Notes: a model not told the origin generated them from the sequence alone. A stretch of 64,000 nucleotides of DNA from Corynebacterium urogenitale (GCF_009026825.1 NZ_CP045032.1:1674001-1738000); one strand, 5' to 3'. Shown: positions 1-9,647, counted from the first letter of the stretch. Made by a program: numbers and translations.

Positions 1-81
1 CCGTTGACGGTTCCACTCTGCAGCTGCCACTCCGCCAATTACTTGGAGCAACGCTGATAGCAAAGCCTCTCAGGCAGGGGC

Positions 82-240
82 TTAGACGCTCCTCGCCCAT
101 CGAGCCAAAGCAGGGTGGTCCAAAAAGTCCTCCGAAGATCGCCGGGGCGACCGCACAAGCGCAATTCGAAACCCCTGTGAACAGGCATGGTCTAAAGTGT
201 CCACAAACTCCTCCAAACGTTTGGTGGTGTTTTTGGACAT
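82..240 (-). CDS. possible small hypothetical protein
   Basis: Open frame of 52 residues starting with ATG (MSKNTTKRLEEF...), ending in RWARSV. The composition is protein-like (charged, no long repeats), but there is no clear ribosome binding site and no family I recognise. It could be a chance frame or the remnant of a larger gene. The rest of bases 1-408 holds no other gene I can support, only short purine-rich repetitive sequence around 300-400. Confidence 0.2.
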   Translation of the reverse strand: MSKNTTKRLEEFVDTLDHACSQGFRIALVRSPRRSSEDFLDHPALARWARSV

Positions 241-408
241 GGGGGCTTGTAGCAAGCAGGAATGGAGCCTGAAGAAGGCCCCATTACCGACACCAAAACT
301 AGGCAAAGCGAATGCAAAGGCAGGAGCAGAGCCCGAGGCAACGGTAGGCGCAGAGCCAGGAGCAGAGCCATAGGCAAAGGCAGAGGTAGAGAGGTATGGA
401 GGCAGAGG

Positions 409-2607
409 CTACTTCACGTCTCGGGACAACAGTCTCTTGAAGGCCGAGTCTTGCCGACCATCGGGATTCATAAGCTCGGTGGCCGTTCCCTGCTGCACCA
501 CGCGACCTGCATCCACAACGATGACATGGTCGGCATCCATCGCCGACTGAACGCGGTGAGTGACTTCAATGATCGTGATGTGTGGCAACGCTGCTCGCAC
601 AGAACGGCGGACCTTAGCTGCCAATTCCGGATCAAGGTGGGCGGTGTATTCGTCAAGAATTAGCACTTTCGGCCGGGTAACCAAGGCACGAGCAAGCGCG
701 AGCCGCGCGCGCTGACCGCCCGACCAAGAACCAGCCAATTCACCGACCGGAGTATCAATCCCTTTCTCCAGCTTCTCCACATGCTCCGTGATATGGGCGA
801 TTTCGCACGCAGCCCAGAGGTCACTTGTCTTCGCTTCGGGTCGCCCCATCAGCAGGTTTTCTCGTACACTCCGGTTGAACAAGAACGGAACCTGAGACAC
901 GTAGGTCACGGTGCTGCGGAGCTCTTGCAGGCTCACGGTGGTCAGAGGCTCTTCCAGCTTCCGATCACTGCCGTTAAACACTTTGTCGTCGGCACCCTCG
1001 CCAGCACTCGCGGCCTCACCACCGCTAGCGCCCTCGCCAGCACTCGCGGTTTCACCACCGCTAGCGCCCTCGCCAGCACTCGCGACCTCACCACCGGTAG
1101 CACCCTCGCCAGCGCACTCAAGACCGCCACCGGCCGCGCGGCCAGTACCATCAGCACCCTGACCAGCTTGGTCTCCGTCACCGCCACCGACCACAACAAC
1201 GCGCCCAGCATCCGGATCTGCGTAGCGCATAAGCAACTGCATCAATGTGGATTTGCCGGAACCACTGGTGCCCACAACGACCGTGTGCTTGCCCGCCGGA
1301 AACTCCGCTGAGCAATCCACAAGCGCTGGCGCACGATCACAATCCGGATACGCATAGGTCACGTCCCGCATGGAGAACCCCAGAGCGCCAACCGGCAGCT
1401 GCCGAGCCCCGCTCGCCACGTCGGCGCCGTCATCCTTCACCAGCGGTTCTTGCTGCGTCAGAGTGAAGAGGCGCTCTGCGGAGGCGAAAGTACTATCCAA
1501 CGTCTGCTGCAGCTCTTCAAACTCCTTCGATGGTTGGAAGGTGCGAAACGCCACAACCATTGCCACTGCTGCCAGCACTGTGGGATCCAACGTCACTGCA
1601 CTGAACATCCCCAGCACGCCAGTGCCCTCAGCCGCAACGTAGCGCGTCGCAGCTCCGGACCCGAAGCCCCCGTGGCTCTCCCACGCACCTACGATAAACA
1701 CCGCCAGCGGCGTCACCCAACTCACCAGCAAAGATAGGAATTTCCGCCCACCAGTGATCATCGCTGAGGACTCGACTGCCTCCACGATCTCTTCACCAAT
1801 CCCACGCGACTGGCTTTGACGCTCAACCTGCAGCGAGTAGCCCACGACCTCCGTCCGCCCTTGCACGCTGTCGGTCACGCTCTGCGCCAGCGCACCGCGC
1901 AGTTCGCCCTGCTTTTCAGCATTACGCCGGGCCGCGCGCATCCCCAGCGCAGGCACCAGCAGAATCTGCATCGCAAGCCCCGCCGCCAGCACGCCAGCCA
2001 TTGGCCAGCTTCCCCAGAATCCCATGCTGACCACCACAATCAGCGGTGTCAGCACGCCGGTGATCGCAGGTGCGATGGTGTGCGCGTAAAAGACTTCCAG
2101 CCGGTCGATGTCTTTGGTCAGCCGCTCCAGCATGTCGCCGGACCGCGCACCATACATCACCGCCGGCGCCTGCGGCCAGAGCTTGCCAAAAGTGTGCGTG
2201 CGCAGCAGCTCCAGCGCCCGAAACGCCACAAGGTGCCCCAGGTATTGTTCCAGGTAGCGTGCAGCTGCCTTCAGCAGACTCAGCCCCACGAGTACTCCGA
2301 TCATCGGCCACAGGCTCACCCCGGAGCCCCACAGTCCGCCGATGTCCTCACCCGCCAGCGCGTCGCTGTCGCTGAATCCGTGCCAGAACCCGTAGTCCGC
2401 CACAAAAAGCACGGCGAACCCAAACAGCGCGATCCCGGCCAGTTGGTCCACCATCCGGAAAAACGTCGATGCCACGAGCGGCTTCATCACCGGCCGCGCC
2501 ACGCGCACCATCCAGCGCGACAGTTCCCGCCGCGAGTGCCCGTGCCCCGTCCCCTGAGCGCGGCCTCCAACAGGCTTGGTGGGTGCCTTTTTCGTCGTGT
2601 TAGTCAT
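409..2607 (-). CDS. ABC exporter, membrane-ATPase half (CydC-like), with internal repeat
   Basis: Second half of a heterodimeric ABC exporter: an N-terminal transmembrane domain (about residues 35-340) fused to an ATPase domain. Visible motifs are Walker A GTSGSGKS, Q-loop VSQVPFLF, signature WSGGQRAR, Walker B VLILDEYTAHLD and H-loop VTHR. The start is the ATG at 2607, preceded by GAGGG and overlapping the upstream stop by 8 bases, so the pair is translationally coupled. A longer frame from 2631 has no good ribosome site. Odd: between Walker A and the Q-loop lies a Gly/Ala/Glu-rich insert made of a 36-base tandem repeat (995-1114). CydCD exporters move thiols needed for cytochrome bd assembly, but the similarity is only general and the substrate is unknown. 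Confidence 0.85.
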   Translation of the reverse strand: MTNTTKKAPTKPVGGRAQGTGHGHSRRELSRWMVRVARPVMKPLVASTFFRMVDQLAGIALFGFAVLFVADYGFWHGFSDSDALAGEDIGGLWGSGVSLWPMIGVLVGLSLLKAAARYLEQYLGHLVAFRALELLRTHTFGKLWPQAPAVMYGARSGDMLERLTKDIDRLEVFYAHTIAPAITGVLTPLIVVVSMGFWGSWPMAGVLAAGLAMQILLVPALGMRAARRNAEKQGELRGALAQSVTDSVQGRTEVVGYSLQVERQSQSRGIGEEIVEAVESSAMITGGRKFLSLLVSWVTPLAVFIVGAWESHGGFGSGAATRYVAAEGTGVLGMFSAVTLDPTVLAAVAMVVAFRTFQPSKEFEELQQTLDSTFASAERLFTLTQQEPLVKDDGADVASGARQLPVGALGFSMRDVTYAYPDCDRAPALVDCSAEFPAGKHTVVVGTSGSGKSTLMQLLMRYADPDAGRVVVVGGGDGDQAGQGADGTGRAAGGGLECAGEGATGGEVASAGEGASGGETASAGEGASGGEAASAGEGADDKVFNGSDRKLEEPLTTVSLQELRSTVTYVSQVPFLFNRSVRENLLMGRPEAKTSDLWAACEIAHITEHVEKLEKGIDTPVGELAGSWSGGQRARLALARALVTRPKVLILDEYTAHLDPELAAKVRRSVRAALPHITIIEVTHRVQSAMDADHVIVVDAGRVVQQGTATELMNPDGRQDSAFKRLLSRDVK
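995..1114. repeat. 36-bp in-frame tandem repeat (3.3 copies)
   Basis: Copies begin at 995, 1031, 1067 and (partial) 1103. Each encodes 12 residues of the type GEGASGGEAASA inside the ATPase domain of the ABC exporter. The unit is a multiple of three, so copy number can change without breaking the frame. Confidence 0.9.
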
Positions 2608-4255
2608 TGTTTCCCTCACCTTCGGCGCCATCAGGTCCGCAGTCGTTATCTGTGGTGCTTAACAAACGCACTTCGCCTCCCTCGACGCGCATCTGCACGG
2701 CCCCTTCGAGCTGCGCCGATGCGCGGTGCGTGACAAGCACCAGCGTGCGGGTGCCAGCCAGTTCACCCAGTGCGTGCATGATCACTTCTTCCGATTCCAG
2801 GTCCACCTGCGAGGTCGGCTCATCCAGCAGGATGATCTTGCGACCACTCAGCAACGCGCGTGCAAGCGACAGCCTCTGCGCCTGGCCACCAGACAACCCC
2901 TGGCCACGCTCACCGATCTCCGTATCCAGACCCTGCGGCAGAGCCCGCACAAACCCATCGAGGTCTACGAGTTTGAGGGCTGACCACATTGCGCGCTCGG
3001 TGGCGTCGGGCTTGACGATGCGTAAGTTCTCGGCGACGCTGCCAGAGAACAGCCAGGTTGTCTGCGCGACGAGGGCGGAGGCGTCCTGAATGCTGCGCGA
3101 CGAGCGGTCCGAGGCGCCACGGCCGCCCACGCGCACCTCGCCTGCCTGCGGGAACACCAGGCCTTTCATGGCGCCGAGCAGGGTGGATTTGCCGCCGCCG
3201 GAAGGGCCCGTGAGGACCGTGGTGGAGTTCGCGGGCAGGCGCAGGTTCACGTTGCGCAGCACAGCGTCCTCGCCGTAGCCGAGGCGCGCGCCGTTGATTG
3301 TGATTGTGCCGTTGAATTGTTCGACGTCAGGCTGGTCTACTAGCTCCGAGCCCAGACCGAAACGCTCCATGGCTTTCTGGGAGGCACGGCCGCCCATGCC
3401 GACGTAGAAGAAAGCACCGATCATCTCCAGAGGACCAATGAGCAGGATGGAGCACAAGACCAGCGCCACTGCCTGGCCGAAAGTCAAGGTGTAATTCGCG
3501 TGGCGCCAGGCGGCCAGAGCTGCAGCGGCGGTGACGCAAGCCAGAGAGAATACAGCGTCAGAGACGAAGAGGATGAGCTGGTTGCGGGACAGCAGGCGCA
3601 TGAGAGCCACACGATTATGCTCGCCGACATCCGCCAGTTCCTTTTCCGTACGTGCCGCGGCACCGAGCATCACGAGCGTTTCCAGGCCCTGGATGGATTC
3701 CAAATAGCGGTTGGCCAGGGCCTCGCGGGCGTCGCGAGATTCGCTGGAGACCTTTTGGAAAGCTTTTTGGAAACCGTTGATGGTCAGCGGGATGATCGGG
3801 ATGAACAGCAGCAAGGCCAGCGCGGAGAACCAATCGATGCCGATCGCGACGATCACCAGCACCACCAGTGGGCAGGCTGCCGCGCCCATCAAGGGGGCGA
3901 GGAAACCCTGGCGGTAGTTGGTGACGCGCTCGACGGAGTCCGTCATGAGGGACACCACGCGGCCCGAGGAGCTGTGTTTGTTGTCGAGGCCGATTTTCTT
4001 CCACCAGCTGTCCAGCAGTTGGGCGCGGAGGGTCAGCTCCTCTTTTTTGGCGCCGACCTCGGCGATGTAGCCGGTGAGGACGGTGAGGAGAGCCGCAGCA
4101 AACGCGAGGATAAGGGGCAAGAATGGGGCGATGTGCCCATCGATCAACTCGCCGATACTGAGGAAGAAACAGGCCGTGAGGGCCGTGGTGACTAGGGATA
4201 ACGCGAAGCCGGTTTTGATACGGCGGCTGCCCGCGGGGGAATCGAAGATGCTCAT
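2600..4255 (-). CDS. ABC exporter, membrane-ATPase half (CydD-like)
   Basis: First gene of the exporter pair, 551 residues from the ATG at 4255 (MSIFDSPAGS). The open frame extends upstream to 4513 but that stretch is arginine-rich and not protein-like. The transmembrane half covers about residues 10-300. The region around SSESRDAREALANRYLESIQG resembles CydD-type exporters. ATPase motifs are GPSGGGKST (Walker A), LSGGQAQR (signature), IILLDEPTSQVD (Walker B) and VTHRAS (H-loop), all intact. Its stop overlaps the start of the partner gene, so the two are probably made as a heterodimer in the cytoplasmic membrane. The exported substrate cannot be read from sequence. Confidence 0.87.
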   Translation of the reverse strand: MSIFDSPAGSRRIKTGFALSLVTTALTACFFLSIGELIDGHIAPFLPLILAFAAALLTVLTGYIAEVGAKKEELTLRAQLLDSWWKKIGLDNKHSSSGRVVSLMTDSVERVTNYRQGFLAPLMGAAACPLVVLVIVAIGIDWFSALALLLFIPIIPLTINGFQKAFQKVSSESRDAREALANRYLESIQGLETLVMLGAAARTEKELADVGEHNRVALMRLLSRNQLILFVSDAVFSLACVTAAAALAAWRHANYTLTFGQAVALVLCSILLIGPLEMIGAFFYVGMGGRASQKAMERFGLGSELVDQPDVEQFNGTITINGARLGYGEDAVLRNVNLRLPANSTTVLTGPSGGGKSTLLGAMKGLVFPQAGEVRVGGRGASDRSSRSIQDASALVAQTTWLFSGSVAENLRIVKPDATERAMWSALKLVDLDGFVRALPQGLDTEIGERGQGLSGGQAQRLSLARALLSGRKIILLDEPTSQVDLESEEVIMHALGELAGTRTLVLVTHRASAQLEGAVQMRVEGGEVRLLSTTDNDCGPDGAEGEGNND

Positions 4256-4359
4256 CAAATCGAACGTTAATGATGCCGAAAACGCTTTGCAATCTCCGTG
4301 GTGGGGGTTCGGGGCTGAGGTTTCTTTTGACAGGTTCGGCAGCGGAGGCTGAGGGCAGC

Positions 4360-4766
4360 AGTGAGTCTGGGGCAGCCCTGCGGAGTCGCCCCTGCCACTA
4401 CCAACGCGATGAGCAAAACGACCTCGCCGACGAAAAACACGTCGCAACGGTTGATCGCAAGACCGCTGGCCTGCTGTGTTGATACACCAACCCCATCGGC
4501 GGCCCACCCACACCGGTGGCAGTTTCGCTGATTCCCGTTACTGCACCGGCAGCGAGAAAAGCTGATTTCGTCGGCGGGAAAGGAGGAGCAAGCAAGCTGA
4601 CGACAGCCGCCGCAATGGTAACGACGGCAACAAGGACGGTGATCCCTTCAGTCGACAGCACAGTAATAAGGAACAGCCCGGCGGCTGTAAGGAACAGCCC
4701 AGCGACTGTAAGAATGATCCGTGCCAGGCTGATCCAAGCGCCGCCCTTCCAATCGATGGCTTCCAC
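4360..4766 (-). pseudogene. TauE/SafE-family permease remnant, frameshifted and truncated
   Basis: The frame 4398-4766 encodes a membrane segment and the family-typical stretch GVGGPPMGLVYQHSRPAVLR, then runs out of frame after STVATCF. Shifting by one base restores the expected continuation FFVGEVVLLIALVVAG down to about 4380. About the first third and the C-terminal part of a normal (about 250-residue) TauE/SafE anion permease are missing. There is no plausible N-terminus, so this is a dead fragment. The remainder of 4767-4984 holds no gene I can see. Confidence 0.7.
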
Positions 4767-4984
4767 TCCCTCTCCTTATGCGGGTTAGGTACCCACACAC
4801 AAACCATCAGACACTCTCGGCTGGGTCCTTCAACCCAGCTGGAAAACCTGGCATGGCCCACAGGGATTCCTCCCCGAAACCACCCACAACCAGGGCTACC
4901 CACACTCTCAACAAGCCCTTACAGACCCCACCCATTAACTAAAGTTTTCCTTAAATCATGACGTAGGAAGACGGGAAAACTTTC

Positions 4985-6901
4985 GTGAACGGCACAAACA
5001 ACGGCGGTTCGGACAATAACGCCAACGGGCGCAACTACCCGAACCAGTGGGATAACCAGTGGCACAACCAACCGGGTCAGCCACACCCCGGGCAACAAAC
5101 AAACCAGCCGGGTCAACCACAACAACCCACGCAGCCCGGCCAGTACTACTCCGCCCGACCTACGCAACCCACTCAGCCCAGCCAGCAATCCCCCGCACAA
5201 CCGGGTCAGCCACCCCACCAGTGGCAACACCAACCACCCACTACACCACCGGCCACCGAACCGAAAAAGAAAACCCCGCTGCTCAAAATCGGTGCCCTAC
5301 TAGCAGCACTCGTACTAGCCATCGCCGGCGGCATCTACGTCGTCACCCAAACCGGCATCGGCCAAAAACTCGCCGAAATGAGCTACATCGCCTCCGCCGA
5401 CCCCGGACCGGAAGCCTTCATGGACACCGTCGTCAACGACGACTCCGCCGACATCGTCCAATCCGCAGAGATTCCCGAAGGACGACTGGCTGGTGGTGTC
5501 GACGGCAGCTCCGACAACCTCTACGGCGGCACCGGCGAACTATCCACCTGCGACGCCGCAGCACTACTAGACCACCTCAACGCCAACGACGAACTCAACA
5601 CAGCCTTCGCCGAAGGCATCGGCATCAACGCCGACGATGTTGAGCGCTACGTCAACGCACTAAGCCCACTAGTACTCATGCAAGACACCTGGGTGACCAA
5701 CCACGGCTTCAACAACGGCCACGCCAACCCCTTCCAAGCCGTCCTCCAACGAGGCACCGCCGTTCTCGTCGACGCCAAAGGCGTACCCCGAGTCCGCTGC
5801 GCCTGCGGCAACCCACTAGCCGAAGCCTGGAACGGCTACACCGCACCAAGCACCAACAACACCGCCTGGGACGGCTACACCCCAGGCAACGTCGTCGCAG
5901 TCTACGATGCTGGCGAGTCCCAAAAACAACTAAAAATCCGCGACCTCGAAACCGGCTCCGCGGAAGACTACGCAATTTCTGACGACAAAATTGACGCGCA
6001 AACAAAGGTCACCGACGCCGTCACCGACGACACACCTAAAACTGTTCCAAGCGACATGGACGTCAAACCAGACGAAGAACTCCTGAACACACTGGGCATG
6101 AAACCAGCAGAAAATGGAGACGCACGACCCACCGGCGGCGAACGCTTCCAAACCGGCAATGGTAGCTTCGACCCGGAGGCAGAGGCGAAGCCGGAGGAAA
6201 AGACGACTGAAGTAGACGCAGCAGCCTTCGAAACCAACCCGAATATTTTCTATATCCCATTCGAAGGACAGCGCGGGTGGTGCCTGGCGAAGCACTACAC
6301 GGATGATTTCTCCCTTCTGTGTTCTCCTAAGGCCTTGAGTACGGACCTGAAGGCGAGTTTCACGGGCAATTCCCTCGATATTGCAGCCGCACCAATTTCC
6401 CAGGTCGTGTACAAAACCGGCTCTGGTCGCTTCGAATCAGGATCCACTGCGCATCCAAGTGGCCCAGGGGGCCTCAGGGGTGAGCCAACCTACCTGAAGG
6501 AGGGTGAGTCCGTGACCATTCGGGATTTCACCTGCTACAACCTCAGCGACCGGATTCGCTGTGAGGGCCCAGGGTCCCAGTTCGATGCCATCGACGATGA
6601 TGGCCTGTACATTGATGAATCCCCTGAAAAGGTTGGCGCAACCTGTGGCGAAGTAGAAATTACTGCTTCCCGTCGTACTGTCACAGTCCGAGTCGCCAAC
6701 GGTTTCGTCGACTGCGAGGAAGCAATGGAGATCGCTGAAAAGTACGTGAATTCTCCCAACGATGGAACCTACGGGCAACGCAATATTCAAACCATCGACA
6801 ATTGGGGCTGTGCATACCGCAGCCTTCGCGATAGCGAAGAGCTGGGATGGAGCGGCAACTGTACCAGCAGCGACACCGGCGGCACTTTCGTCCTGCAGTA
6901 G
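4985..6901 (+). CDS. membrane-anchored DUF6777-like surface protein
   Basis: 638 residues from GTG at 4985. Residues 1-95 are a Pro/Gln/Asn-rich cytoplasmic tail with NQPGQP-type repeats. A single transmembrane helix follows a KKK stop-transfer (about 97-122), and the rest is predicted outside the membrane. The middle carries GVPRVRCACGNPL, the hallmark of the actinobacterial DUF6777 domain. The C-terminal third has paired cysteines (for example DFTCYNLSDRIRCEG and WGCAYRSL) that suggest disulfides in an extracellular domain. Codon use changes along the gene: the 5' two thirds are extremely C-ending, the last third is more mixed, which hints at a composite origin. Function is unknown. Confidence 0.75.
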   Translation: MNGTNNGGSDNNANGRNYPNQWDNQWHNQPGQPHPGQQTNQPGQPQQPTQPGQYYSARPTQPTQPSQQSPAQPGQPPHQWQHQPPTTPPATEPKKKTPLLKIGALLAALVLAIAGGIYVVTQTGIGQKLAEMSYIASADPGPEAFMDTVVNDDSADIVQSAEIPEGRLAGGVDGSSDNLYGGTGELSTCDAAALLDHLNANDELNTAFAEGIGINADDVERYVNALSPLVLMQDTWVTNHGFNNGHANPFQAVLQRGTAVLVDAKGVPRVRCACGNPLAEAWNGYTAPSTNNTAWDGYTPGNVVAVYDAGESQKQLKIRDLETGSAEDYAISDDKIDAQTKVTDAVTDDTPKTVPSDMDVKPDEELLNTLGMKPAENGDARPTGGERFQTGNGSFDPEAEAKPEEKTTEVDAAAFETNPNIFYIPFEGQRGWCLAKHYTDDFSLLCSPKALSTDLKASFTGNSLDIAAAPISQVVYKTGSGRFESGSTAHPSGPGGLRGEPTYLKEGESVTIRDFTCYNLSDRIRCEGPGSQFDAIDDDGLYIDESPEKVGATCGEVEITASRRTVTVRVANGFVDCEEAMEIAEKYVNSPNDGTYGQRNIQTIDNWGCAYRSLRDSEELGWSGNCTSSDTGGTFVLQ

Positions 6902-6921
6902 ACCTAGCACCCTGGCAGCGA

Positions 6922-7197
6922 CTAGGGAGCAATCCACCGCATACTCGACGTGAAATCCGCGGGGCTTTGTGGGGTGAAAACCCCGGCGGTTTCATCCTCT
7001 CCGGCGGAGGTGCTATCACCAGAGGACATAGCGTCATCGGCAGACGTGGTGGTGACAGTTTCGGTGGCTGCGCTGGTTGCTGTGGAGGAAGTTGTATCTG
7101 CAGACTGTTCGTCGGTTTCGGCGCCACATGCGCTGAGTGTGGCAAGGCCGATGAGAGCAGCGATGGTGGTTGTGGTGATGTGGTTGCTGTTTCTCAT
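6922..7197 (-). CDS. small Ser/Thr-rich lipoprotein
   Basis: 91 residues from ATG at 7197. The signal peptide ends in the lipobox LSACG, so the mature protein should be lipid-anchored at the cysteine. The rest is Ser/Thr/Ala/Asp-rich and disordered-looking, ending FTSSMRWIAP. The frame remains open upstream to 7299, but the residues before the ATG do not fit a signal peptide. It converges with the DUF6777 gene, 20 bases apart. The role is unknown; the low-complexity body gives no fold. Confidence 0.6.
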   Translation of the reverse strand: MRNSNHITTTTIAALIGLATLSACGAETDEQSADTTSSTATSAATETVTTTSADDAMSSGDSTSAGEDETAGVFTPQSPADFTSSMRWIAP

Positions 7198-7291
7198 ACC
7201 AACCACTTTAGAAAAATTGCAATTCGTGCAAAAGAGGCTGATGGCCGCTATAGGCAGATTGCAACTTGCATAAACAGAGGGTGGTGACCCC

Positions 7292-7690
7292 CTACACATT
7301 GACGGCGACGCTAAAGGTATGTTCCCGCTGATAGCTCTTGAAAGGCCAGGTGGCGGATCTGACCTTCCAGCGAAGCGTTACGTCGATTCTCCCGCCGAGA
7401 GCAACTCCGGGTAGCACAACCTGTATTGTGCCCGTACCTCCCTTTTTGATGAGTCCGAGCGAGTAACTAGCTCCGTTGATGACGGCTACGGTGTTCCGCG
7501 AGTTGATGCGCTTGTGGTTATTCGCAATGGTGAGTGTGGCACGGCTGACAGCACGCTCGACGCCTTCGCTAGTGGTGAGGGTGACTTCAAAGAGTTTCTG
7601 CGGGTCACCCTTCTTACGCTCGCGATTGAGCTCTTCAAGAGTGTCGAAGAAAACATCGCCGATCAAGTCACTGATGAAGTCGAGAATCAT
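7292..7690 (-). CDS. hypothetical protein
   Basis: 132 residues (MILDFISDLIGDVFFDTLEE...). It starts with an amphipathic/hydrophobic helix, then a region of alternating hydrophobic residues that reads like a beta-sandwich (TLTTSEGVERAVSRATLTIA, TIQVVLPGVALGGRIDVTLR). No family recognised. It lies in the accessory stretch with its own short gaps on both sides. Confidence 0.5.
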   Translation of the reverse strand: MILDFISDLIGDVFFDTLEELNRERKKGDPQKLFEVTLTTSEGVERAVSRATLTIANNHKRINSRNTVAVINGASYSLGLIKKGGTGTIQVVLPGVALGGRIDVTLRWKVRSATWPFKSYQREHTFSVAVNV

Positions 7691-7763
7691 TCTTGGGATT
7701 CTAACTAATCGCCGCCAGGCGAGTACCGCTTCCGCACAAAAGCAAATCCGTCATCAACGGCTC

Positions 7764-8915
7764 CTACGCGGATCGGAAGAGGGGCAGCTGTCCGGACTCA
7801 GTCAGCTCCGGTCGATACTCCGGCTGAGTCTCCGCCTGCACCTCCGGTCGTGGCTTCTGGTCCGGGGAGCCAACACCGAGTTCCCCAACTGGCAGTGAAG
7901 CGAGATTAGCGCGTTGAGGAGCGTCGAAGGTCAAAGCTTTTTCCCACCGCTTCTCGCTATGGATGAGTCCCCACAACCGATTCGCCACCGTGAGCACCTT
8001 GTCCATCTGAGCGCCATACGGCAGCTCACCTTCACTGGTCGCCCCGCCGGTGTGCAGCTTGATGTAGTCCTCGCTGCGGTCCACTATGCCCAGCCAACGG
8101 CCAACGATCTGCGCCGCATGCTCCGCCTCGAACTCCTTCGCAGCGTGCGACAGCTTTACGCGCGCCCACTGGTGGCCTGTCCAGTCCCTTTCCGGCTCCA
8201 CATTCAGCGGCCCGCAATGCCCGAGCAGCACGTGTGCGTATTCATGAAGCAAGGTCTTGACCCGCTCTGCCTCACTTGCCCTCTTCGCGACAGTCACGAG
8301 GAACATCTGTTTGTGCTCTTTTCTGCGACCCGCGCGCTCACTGATGACAGACGGCAGATCCCCCACGGCCATCCTTCGCGCCCTTCCTGCAAGACCTCGC
8401 CCGTAATCGCGATCCTCTGCACGGATTCCCACGTAGCGACCCATATCCATGAGGTGCTGGGCGAGGCCGTCAATGCTGCGAGTGGGGTACGCTTTCATGA
8501 AGATCGCATCCAAATCCACTGCGATCTCTTCCTCGCCAGGCATAGGCATCGTATCCCTGTATTCGAACACCGCTGCTGCCGGTCCGCGAGTCCACATAAT
8601 GATGAGTGGCGTGGCGTCGGGCGCTATACGACGGCCGAGCTGCGCCCACCGTTGGGCAGTCAGGCACGGCCCCGCCTCAGGGCGCTGAATATACGCCATG
8701 GCCACATTGAACGGCGCGGCCCACCGGTTCGTTCGCACGTAGCGGATGATGCGATTCCACATATCCAGCTGGGCCGCAGGAGTTGGCTGGAGACTGATGA
8801 ATTCCTGGAGGAGGCTGCCTTGAATACTTGGTTGCGCGATGTCCGGTGAGAGTTCGGCATAACCGCCATGATTGGTGGCTGACTGTACAGAGTGTGGTGT
8901 GTGTTGTGTGGTCAT
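7764..8915 (-). CDS. ArdC/ImmA-like zinc metallopeptidase
   Basis: 383 residues from ATG at 8915; a GTG three codons earlier has no ribosome site. The N-terminal half has LTAQRWAQLGRRIAPDATPL and a following 'W..GP' segment, similar to the N-terminal part of ArdC-type antirestriction proteins. The C-terminal half contains the zinc motif HEYAH within TLLHEYAHVLLGH (an HExxH with Ala) and a downstream FEAEHAAQIVGR that supplies the third ligand, as in the IrrE/ImmA family. Such proteins cleave repressors or accompany mobile elements. No partner repressor is adjacent, so the target is open. Confidence 0.7.
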   Translation of the reverse strand: MTTQHTPHSVQSATNHGGYAELSPDIAQPSIQGSLLQEFISLQPTPAAQLDMWNRIIRYVRTNRWAAPFNVAMAYIQRPEAGPCLTAQRWAQLGRRIAPDATPLIIMWTRGPAAAVFEYRDTMPMPGEEEIAVDLDAIFMKAYPTRSIDGLAQHLMDMGRYVGIRAEDRDYGRGLAGRARRMAVGDLPSVISERAGRRKEHKQMFLVTVAKRASEAERVKTLLHEYAHVLLGHCGPLNVEPERDWTGHQWARVKLSHAAKEFEAEHAAQIVGRWLGIVDRSEDYIKLHTGGATSEGELPYGAQMDKVLTVANRLWGLIHSEKRWEKALTFDAPQRANLASLPVGELGVGSPDQKPRPEVQAETQPEYRPELTESGQLPLFRSA

Positions 8916-9046
8916 GATCCACACTCTAGAAAGTGGGTGAGACAGCGACTGGCAAAACCTAACCCAATAATCGAACGGCAGATCGATGCGACGCTCTGCC
9001 CTCCAGGCGCACTATAGGGCACTGAAAGCGCACCTTAGGCCAGGAC

Positions 9047-9415
9047 TTAAGCCAAGACAGCGTAGGCAATTAGCGCGTCGATGCGCCGCACGTCGATGTC
9101 GCGCCCGACCTTGATCTTTACCTTCCCCGAGCGAGTCCACAGCTCAATTTCAGCGTTGAAATCCAGCGTGCCGGCATTCTCGGAAGACCACATATTGATC
9201 GTGGAATAAGGAATGGAGTAGACCTCGATCTTCTTGCCGCGGATGCCCTGAGCATCGCGCACAATCAAGCGCTTGTTGGTGAAAACCGCGCTGTCGCGGA
9301 AAGTCTTGAAAGCGGCTTGTGGCTGCTCACCCGGCACGAGCACCCGCCCGATGTCTTCGGGAACCGGTACTTCGTTGATGAAGGTGAACTCGGTGATGGA
9401 TGAAACCTCAGTCAT
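9047..9415 (-). CDS. PH-domain (bacterial PH_2-like) protein
   Basis: 122 residues from ATG at 9415, preceded by GGAAGGAA at good spacing; the frame opens at 9436 but the internal ATG is favoured. The pattern 'VFTNKRLIVRDAQGIRGKKIEVYSIPY' followed by a strand/helix ending is typical of small bacterial PH-like domains (YokE/bPH family). Soluble, no signal or membrane segment. Function of these proteins is generally unknown. Confidence 0.65.
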   Translation of the reverse strand: MTEVSSITEFTFINEVPVPEDIGRVLVPGEQPQAAFKTFRDSAVFTNKRLIVRDAQGIRGKKIEVYSIPYSTINMWSSENAGTLDFNAEIELWTRSGKVKIKVGRDIDVRRIDALIAYAVLA

Positions 9416-9524
9416 GCTTCGAATTCCTTCCTGCAAACATTTTCAACTGCATTCTTCCCCCAAGCCCTACCCTTGACCAGCTCGTGCTGCAACCGCCGGC
9501 GTCACAACCGCCATCTCCCGCTCC

Positions 9525-9585
9525 AACCAACGCCCGCCCCCTACTACTAACGCTCGCCCCCTACTAACGCCCGCCCCCAACCGGC
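9525..9585. repeat. short C-rich tandem repeat
   Basis: Three imperfect copies of an AACGCCCGCCCCCTACT-like unit between the PH-domain gene and the palindrome array. This 300-base gap has no gene; the repeat and the palindromes at 9648-9715 are its only visible content. Confidence 0.5.
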
Positions 9586-9647
9586 ATACAACACCCAACC
9601 GCCGCACAATCTCCTATCGACGCACCCCAGGTAAACGCCCCTGAGTT

